Positions 39,285 through 44,589 of a stretch of DNA of 44,589 nucleotides are shown here, in pieces; position 1 is the first letter of the stretch, and each line of letters starts with the position of its first letter. The DNA is from a virus. The notes beneath the pieces are model-generated. The model worked only from the letters and a program-made list of their open reading frames with translations, had not been told where the DNA came from and made no database searches. Both the position numbers and the translations under genes were made by a program. The stretch lies in IMG/VR virus record IMGVR_UViG_3300035670_005628, positions 1-44,589 of that record. One strand, written 5' to 3'.

Positions 39285-40316
39285 ATGTCACTATCTGTTG
39301 ATTCCAAATATGTTCGCCTAATCTCTTCTCGCTTGCGTAACTTCAAGCAGAAGAATAGTTATCTTTGGAACTTTTCCTGCACTTTCTGCGGTGACAGTAC
39401 CAAGAATAAAACTAAGGCTCGTGGATATGTCTTTCAAAAAGGCAACAATCTCCTTTACAGATGCCACAATTGCGGTGTAAGTACAACTGTGGGTAATCTA
39501 ATAAAAAATGTAGACCCCACACTCCATAAAGAGTATGTTCTGGAAAATTACAAATCTGGTGAAACAAACAATACTCGTTCAGCCAACACTATACTCAACA
39601 TCACACCACCAAAGTTTGGTAAAGTACAGAAACAAAAAATCTTTGAACATGGTGAGTGGTGCGACAAATTGCCAGAAGGACATTTCTGCCTAGATTATCT
39701 GATAAAGCGTCAAATAAGCAAGATTAACTGGGATAAACTATTATTTACGCAACATTACAAACAATTCTGTGATGCATTGATACCAAATCACGGCAAGCAA
39801 ATACTTGATGATGCACGGCTTGTAATTCCTTTTTACAATGAGTATAATGAGTTGATTGCAGTATCAGGTCGAGCGTTAGAAACAAGTGATAAGACTTTGC
39901 GTTATGTCACAATTCGTACCAATGATTCTGATGACAAACTTGTGTATGGTCTTGAACGCATAGATTTGAAACAAACAGTGAAAATTGTTGAAGGTCCACT
40001 TGATTCATTGTTCCTAAGTAATTGTCTTGCTTCGGGTGATGCTAACTTGGCCTTGACGGCAAAAAATATAAATGCAGAAAATAAAGTTTTGATCTTTGAC
40101 AATGAACCACGCAACAAAGAGATCGTGAGGATGATGCAGGATGCGATCAAATCAGATCATTTAGTTGTAATTTGGCCGAATACAATGGAAGGTAAAGATA
40201 TCAATGAGATGGTCATGAATGGCTTTTCAATTGGTGAAATTGAAAGTATTATAAGTAGTAACTCCTTTAGAGGTCTTGAAGCGCAAGCGAAATTTACATT
40301 TTGGAAGAAAGTATGA
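39285..40316 (+). CDS. 61: DNA primase gp61
   Basis: A 343-residue homologue of T4 gp61 (342 residues), which makes RNA primers at the fork with gp41. The N-terminal zinc-binding domain has CTFCGDS (about 33-39) and CHNCGVS (about 59-65). The TOPRIM core has VKIVEGPLDSLFLSN (about 226-240), with the catalytic E-G-P-x-D, and VLIFDNEPRN (about 265-274) as the D-x-x motif. A host-type promoter precedes it. There is no Shine-Dalgarno sequence. The thyX start overlaps its stop. Confidence 0.95.
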   Translation: MSLSVDSKYVRLISSRLRNFKQKNSYLWNFSCTFCGDSTKNKTKARGYVFQKGNNLLYRCHNCGVSTTVGNLIKNVDPTLHKEYVLENYKSGETNNTRSANTILNITPPKFGKVQKQKIFEHGEWCDKLPEGHFCLDYLIKRQISKINWDKLLFTQHYKQFCDALIPNHGKQILDDARLVIPFYNEYNELIAVSGRALETSDKTLRYVTIRTNDSDDKLVYGLERIDLKQTVKIVEGPLDSLFLSNCLASGDANLALTAKNINAENKVLIFDNEPRNKEIVRMMQDAIKSDHLVVIWPNTMEGKDINEMVMNGFSIGEIESIISSNSFRGLEAQAKFTFWKKV

Positions 40317-40999
40317 AAGTTAGATTAATTAGTTATTCAAAGCCAGCACGTGGCATGTATGATGAGGGCCTTACCGATGCACAAGAATTGGTTGCGTTTT
40401 GTGCGAGAGTTTCAAATCCTAGTAACCAGTTCAATACAGAAACATCTGAGAAATTGATTCGTTATCTAATTAAACATCAACACTGGTCACCACTTGAAAT
40501 GGTGAGTGTGTGTTTAGAAATCGAAACAACAAGAGATATTGCTAGACAGATGCTGAGACACCGTTCATTTTCATTTCAAGAGTTTTCGCAGCGTTATGCT
40601 GACCCAACCAAAGATTTGAGTTTTGTAGTTCGTGAAGCTCGTATGCAAGATGAAAAGAATCGTCAAAACTCCGTAGAATTGAATATGCAGAATGATGAAC
40701 ATCGGCAAACACAATATCTATGGGAAAATATTCAGAAAGATTTAATCAATCGTTCAAAAGAGGCCTATGAATGGGCCATAAGTAGAGGTATAGCAAAAGA
40801 ACAGGCACGTGCTGTACTGCCAGAAGGTAACACAGTATCTAGATTATACATGAATGGAACATTAAGATCATGGATTCACTACATACAACTTCGCTCTGCG
40901 AACGGCACACAGAAAGAACACATTGACGTTGCTATGAAATGCGCTGAAGCAATTTCAGAAGCTTTTCCTATGGCACAAGATTTTATACAACAACAATAA
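40313..40999 (+). CDS. thyX: Flavin-dependent thymidylate synthase ThyX
   Basis: A 228-residue FAD-dependent thymidylate synthase that converts dUMP to dTMP using methylene-THF and NADPH. The signature RHRSFSFQEFSQRY (82-95) contains the RHR-x7-S motif. RAVLPEGNTVSRLYMNGTLR (C-terminal) is the substrate-binding part. It replaces T4 Td (ThyA). The ATG at 40313 overlaps the gene 61 stop; the upstream in-frame codon at 40301 is inside gene 61. It works with dCMP deaminase and ribonucleotide reductase to make dTTP. Confidence 0.96.
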   Translation: MKVRLISYSKPARGMYDEGLTDAQELVAFCARVSNPSNQFNTETSEKLIRYLIKHQHWSPLEMVSVCLEIETTRDIARQMLRHRSFSFQEFSQRYADPTKDLSFVVREARMQDEKNRQNSVELNMQNDEHRQTQYLWENIQKDLINRSKEAYEWAISRGIAKEQARAVLPEGNTVSRLYMNGTLRSWIHYIQLRSANGTQKEHIDVAMKCAEAISEAFPMAQDFIQQQ

Positions 41000-41014
41000 T
41001 AACTGGAGCATTGA

Positions 41015-42811
41015 ATGTCTGATATTGTCCACGGCATTAAGGTAGATTTTTTCCGCGATTCCCTATTTGATGAATTAGGTTTAAAAAGATTAAAAGAAAG
41101 TTATATGAGAGAGGATGAAAACAGTCCTCAAGAAAGGTTTGCATATGTTTCAAAAGCTTTTGGATCCAATCCTGAACACGCTCAAAGGTTGTATGATTAT
41201 AGCAGTAAGCATTGGCTATCTTATTCTACTCCTATTCTTTCATTTGGTCGCAGCAAGCGCGGTCTTCCTATCAGCTGTTTTCTACCTTATCTGGATGATT
41301 CCGCAGAAGGCCTGGTCGACACGTTATCAGAAGTAAATTGGTTATCAATGTTGGGAGGTGGAGTTGGAATTGGTATTGGAATTCGTTCGGCTGACGACAA
41401 ATCTGTTGGTGTTATGCCTCACCTACGCACTTATGATGCTTCTTCTCTTGCGTATCGTCAAGGTAGAACTCGTAGAGGCAGTTATGCTGCTTACCTTGAT
41501 ATTTCCCATCCTGACATTCTTATTTTTCTAGAGATGAGAAAACCAACCGGCGATCCAAACATGAGAACGCTGAATCTACACCATGGCATCAATATCACCG
41601 ATGACTTCATGCACATCATTGAAAAGTGTATGATTGATCCTAAGGTAGATGATACATGGCAACTCAAAGATCCACATTCAGGTGAAGTGCGTGATACAAT
41701 CTCTGCTCGTGAATTGTGGCAACGTATTCTTGAAATGCGTATGCAAACTGGCGAGCCGTATTTACACTTCATTGATGCCAGTAATCGTGCAATGCCTGAT
41801 TTCCAAAAGAGATTAGGCCTGAGCATCAAACAATCCAATCTATGTTCAGAGATCATTCTACCAACAGATAAAGACCGTACTGCCGTTTGCTGCCTGTCAT
41901 CTGTAAATCTAGAATACTTTGATGAATGGAAATCCGACAAACAATTCTTGCATGATGTTGCTGAGATGCTCGACAACGTTTTGCAATACTTTATCGACAA
42001 TGCGCCAGACACAGTTGCACGTGCCAAATTCTCTGCACAAAGAGAAAGAAGTATTGGCATTGGTGCATTAGGCTTTCACGCATTTCTTCAAAAGAATAAT
42101 ATGCCTTGGGAGTCTGCACAAGCAACAGGTGCCAACATTCGAATCTTCAAACACATTCGCAACAGTCTCAACAATGCAAACCAAAAGTTGGCATTAGAAA
42201 GAGGAGAAGCACCAGACGCCAAAGGTCGTGGTTTACGTTTCTCACATGTCATGGCTATTGCACCAAACGCCTCATCATCTATTCTTATGGGCAATACAAG
42301 TCCAAGTATTGAACCTTGGCGTGCTAATGCATATCGCCAAGATACATTGAGTGGTTCGTTTCTAAACAAGAACAAGTATCTTAACCAAATCATAGAGGAG
42401 AAGTGTGCAAATGACCCTAAACTCGACCCACAGGAAATTTGGTCAAGTATTATTGCCAATGACGGCTCAGTTCAGCACTTGGAATTCTTGGATGAGTGGA
42501 CTAAATCGGTCTACAAAACAAGTATGGAGATTGACCAAAGATGGATTGTGGACCACGCAGCTCACAGACAAGGTTTCATTGACCAAGCGCAATCCCTTAA
42601 CCTCTTTTTCCGACCGGACGTAAACATTAAGTATCTTCATGCTGTACACTTTCAGGCATGGAAACAAGGATTGAAAACTTTATACTATTGTCGTTCTGAG
42701 AAATTGGCAAAGGCTGATAAGGTTGCCAAGAAAATTGAAAGAGAAGTAATTAAAGAAATCGACTTAAAACAATTAGCAACAGAAGAAGTTTGTTTAGCTT
42801 GCGAGGGATAA
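41015..42811 (+). CDS. nrdA: Ribonucleotide reductase class Ia large subunit NrdA
   Basis: A 598-residue catalytic subunit, shorter than cellular NrdA (about 760). The N-terminal ATP-cone domain is missing, so dATP inhibition should be lost. C88 (PISCFLP), C277 (SNLCSE) and C292 (AVCCLSS) match the E. coli C225/C439/C462 triad, and N275 and E279 are present. TLYYCRS gives the tyrosine pair of the radical path, and the C-terminal CLACEG gives the redox-active CxxC. It reduces NDPs to dNDPs. A GGAG site precedes the ATG. The stop abuts the aldolase-like gene. Confidence 0.96.
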   Translation: MSDIVHGIKVDFFRDSLFDELGLKRLKESYMREDENSPQERFAYVSKAFGSNPEHAQRLYDYSSKHWLSYSTPILSFGRSKRGLPISCFLPYLDDSAEGLVDTLSEVNWLSMLGGGVGIGIGIRSADDKSVGVMPHLRTYDASSLAYRQGRTRRGSYAAYLDISHPDILIFLEMRKPTGDPNMRTLNLHHGINITDDFMHIIEKCMIDPKVDDTWQLKDPHSGEVRDTISARELWQRILEMRMQTGEPYLHFIDASNRAMPDFQKRLGLSIKQSNLCSEIILPTDKDRTAVCCLSSVNLEYFDEWKSDKQFLHDVAEMLDNVLQYFIDNAPDTVARAKFSAQRERSIGIGALGFHAFLQKNNMPWESAQATGANIRIFKHIRNSLNNANQKLALERGEAPDAKGRGLRFSHVMAIAPNASSSILMGNTSPSIEPWRANAYRQDTLSGSFLNKNKYLNQIIEEKCANDPKLDPQEIWSSIIANDGSVQHLEFLDEWTKSVYKTSMEIDQRWIVDHAAHRQGFIDQAQSLNLFFRPDVNIKYLHAVHFQAWKQGLKTLYYCRSEKLAKADKVAKKIEREVIKEIDLKQLATEEVCLACEG

Positions 42812-43405
42812 ATGTTAGAAACTGTATGTGATATATTTAAAGAAGCGTACCGTAGAGGTTGGATTACTGCAAGAGATGGTAATGCGTCTGTTCGTTATGA
42901 AGAACAGAATTATTTTAACATTACGCCATCTGGTGTAAGAAAACAATTCATGCAACCAGAAATGTTTATCAGAGTTGGTATAAATGATATAAACAATCAT
43001 TCACATATTAGTGACCAAGGCAGAGGACTAAAACCATCTGGTGAATTGCCAATGCATTTTGGTTTGCAGAAAAAAATAACAACACCTGTTCGTGTGGTAC
43101 TACATATGCATCCAACATATACGGTTGCAGCAATGTACAAAGGTATCAATTTACAAAATCTACTAAATGAATTTCCTGAGTTAAGTAGATATACAACAAT
43201 TGCACCTTCAGTACCTATGATTGAGCCAATTACACAAGAACTTGCAGATGCTACAATAAAAAATTTAGAAGTGAGTGATGGTCACGTAAAATATGATATC
43301 GTTGGTTATGATCGGCATGGAGTGGTTGCAGTTGATACATCACCATGGAGAGCTTTTGAACACATCGAAAGATTAGAACACATTTGCAAAATAATTCTAT
43401 CGTAG
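42812..43405 (+). CDS. Class II aldolase/adducin-family protein
   Basis: A 197-residue protein of the zinc-dependent class II aldolase family (fuculose-1-phosphate aldolase, MtnB, adducin head). DGNASVRYE (22-30), ITPSGV (37-42), LKPSGELPMH (73-82; E78 as the likely acid/base) and VLHMHPTYT (96-104; H98 and H100) with H169 in YDRHGVV form the metal site. It may split or dehydrate a sugar-phosphate or thiosugar-phosphate, but the substrate cannot be read from the sequence. It begins immediately after the nrdA stop and lies between nrdA and nrdB. Confidence 0.88.
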   Translation: MLETVCDIFKEAYRRGWITARDGNASVRYEEQNYFNITPSGVRKQFMQPEMFIRVGINDINNHSHISDQGRGLKPSGELPMHFGLQKKITTPVRVVLHMHPTYTVAAMYKGINLQNLLNEFPELSRYTTIAPSVPMIEPITQELADATIKNLEVSDGHVKYDIVGYDRHGVVAVDTSPWRAFEHIERLEHICKIILS

Positions 43406-43413
43406 AGGAAAAT

Positions 43414-44403
43414 ATGGTAAAGCAGAAATCGGATATTACAGCAGAAAGAGATGCATTTAAACCTTTTCATTATCCATGGGCTTATGAGGCCTGGTTGAAA
43501 CATGAACAGGCACATTGGTTGCATACAGAGGTACCAATGCTTGAAGATGTAAAAGATTGGAAGAATAAGTTAACACCAGAACAGAAACAATTTCTGACAC
43601 ACATTTTCCGTTTCTTTACACAAGGTGACATTGATGTGGCGGGCGGTTATGTGAAGAACTATTTGCCATACTTTGCACAACCAGAAGTTCGTATGATGCT
43701 TCTTGGCTTTGCTGCTCGTGAGGCATTGCATGTTGCTGCATATTCACATTTAATTGAAACTCTTGGTCTGCCAGATACAACATACAATCAATTCTTAGAG
43801 TATCAGCAGATGCGTGAGAAACACGAATACATCATGGAGTTATCTGCAAAGAATGGCACCAAAGAGTCTACTGCTGCACACATTGCTGCCTTCTCCGCAT
43901 TTACTGAAGGTATGCAGTTGTTCTCATCGTTTATCATGTTACTGAATTTCCCACGCAATGGTATGATGAAAGGTATGGGCCAGATTGTTACGTGGTCAAT
44001 TGTTGATGAGACAATGCACACCGAAAATATGATTAAACTGTTTAAGACCTATGTGAGTGAGAACAATGAAATTTGGAATGACGACCTCAAATCCAAAATC
44101 TACACTATTGCAGAGAAGATGGTCGAACTAGAAGATAAGTTTATTGACCTTGCATTTGAAATGGGTGAGATGCCAAAACTTACATCTGATGAAGTCAAAC
44201 AATATATTCGTTACATTGCCGACCGCCGTCTGATCTCTATGGGCATGAAAGGTGTATTTAAGGTCAAGAAGAATCCATTACCGTGGGTAGAAGAAATGAT
44301 TAACGCTCCGATTCATGGCAACTTCTTTGAGAATCGTGTTACAGATTATGCTAAAGGTGCCTTATCCGGTAACTGGGAAGATGTTTGGGGCAAAGCCGCA
44401 TAA
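43414..44403 (+). CDS. nrdB: Ribonucleotide reductase class Ia small subunit NrdB
   Basis: A 329-residue diiron subunit that carries the tyrosyl radical. Ligands E103 and H106 and the radical-type Y110 in REALHVAAY keep the E. coli spacing (E115, H118, Y122). E165 (FTEGM), E199 and H202 (DETMHTE) complete the site, and D72 or D74 (TQGDIDV) is the first ligand. The ATG at 43414 follows a GAGG site and lies nine bases after the aldolase stop. An in-frame codon at 43384 is inside the aldolase gene and is not used. Confidence 0.96.
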   Translation: MVKQKSDITAERDAFKPFHYPWAYEAWLKHEQAHWLHTEVPMLEDVKDWKNKLTPEQKQFLTHIFRFFTQGDIDVAGGYVKNYLPYFAQPEVRMMLLGFAAREALHVAAYSHLIETLGLPDTTYNQFLEYQQMREKHEYIMELSAKNGTKESTAAHIAAFSAFTEGMQLFSSFIMLLNFPRNGMMKGMGQIVTWSIVDETMHTENMIKLFKTYVSENNEIWNDDLKSKIYTIAEKMVELEDKFIDLAFEMGEMPKLTSDEVKQYIRYIADRRLISMGMKGVFKVKKNPLPWVEEMINAPIHGNFFENRVTDYAKGALSGNWEDVWGKAA

Positions 44404-44411
44404 TTAAATTT

Positions 44412-44561
44412 ATGTGGAGATTATGGGCGAAAGCAATAGGTGAGAAGGCCAGTCCTAATAATCTAGAGGCGGATAAGATTGCTCTTATCCGCACAATAAT
44501 TCTGGCTATATACATAATTACAAATATATTCATTGTAGCCGGTGTCATTAGGCATTGGTAG
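44412..44561 (+). CDS. Small membrane protein downstream of nrdB
   Basis: A 49-residue protein, MWRLWAKAIGEKASPN, a short acidic linker and one transmembrane segment IRTIILAIYIITNIFIVAGV ending IRHW. I recall nearly identical small proteins after nrdB in T4-like cyanophages. It has no known function. A nine-bp perfect hairpin lies within the coding sequence. Confidence 0.72.
   Translation: MWRLWAKAIGEKASPNNLEADKIALIRTIILAIYIITNIFIVAGVIRHW
44469..44492 (+). other. Nine-bp perfect hairpin inside the small gene
   Basis: GCGGATAAG (44469-44477) pairs with CTTATCCGC (44484-44492) around a six-base loop. No T-run follows, so it is not a terminator. It may protect or slow the nrdB mRNA 3' region. 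Confidence 0.5.
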
Positions 44562-44573
44562 AAAGGAAAACTA

Positions 44574-44589
44574 ATGGCATCAATACATC
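44574..44589 (+). CDS. Start of a gene cut by the window end
   Basis: ATG at 44574 is preceded by AAAGGA with a normal spacing and opens M-A-S-I-H. Only five codons are visible, so no product can be named. Confidence 0.4.

Overview
The window is a piece of the genome of a T4-like myovirus with AT-rich DNA. Almost every gene lies on the plus strand, start and stop codons commonly overlap (ATGA), and the replication genes are T4 homologues: clamp-loader gp44 (C-terminal part) and gp62, RegA, DNA polymerase gp43, UvsX, helicase gp41, primase gp61, dCMP deaminase and NrdA/NrdB. ThyX in place of T4 Td, an Hsp20, small MALTK-type tail proteins and many conserved small genes point to the marine/freshwater T4-like phages (cyanophage/pelagiphage-like) rather than enteric T-evens. 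No photosynthesis genes are seen. Two lipoprotein genes and a spanin-like pair indicate a Gram-negative host. The host cannot be named from this sequence.

Layout. 1-1531: clamp loader, RegA and small genes. 1587-5308: accessory block (Hsp20, dCMP deaminase, an AhpC/AhpD peroxide-defence pair with its own sigma70-like promoter, a possible small RNA, conserved small genes). 5321-12694: replication and recombination core (gp43, membrane protein, UvsX, gp41, a possible DruA/DUF4338-like protein). 12734-16691: a late-type gene, then two homing endonucleases (GIY-YIG and HNH) flanking a ligase-like DUF6267-type gene whose reading frame is broken near its 5' end. 16714-22360: a seven-gene operon for sugar-nucleotide and glycan chemistry. 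22389-30283: late genes for virion and probably capsid-packaged proteins, several with an N-terminus like the T4 internal-protein capsid-targeting sequence and with L/I-x-E sites. 30283-39245: spanin-like pair, four modular tail-fibre/adhesin paralogues, lipoprotein and coiled-coil genes. 39285-44589: primase, ThyX, ribonucleotide reductase with a class II aldolase-like gene between its two subunits, and a small membrane protein.

How the parts work together. Replication and nucleotide genes supply the fork and dNTPs. AhpC/AhpD probably protects the infected cell from peroxide. The sugar operon may modify the virion or host glycans. The late block builds the tail tip and possibly loads proteins into the head for injection. 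Recurrent TATAAATA-like motifs mark late promoters, and three stronger sigma70-like sites precede ahpC, gene 43 and gene 61. No tRNA gene, CRISPR array, integrase or insertion sequence was found. No stretch over 300 bases lacks a gene; the longest gap is 3991-4140. Family names are from recall of conserved motifs; no database search was possible.
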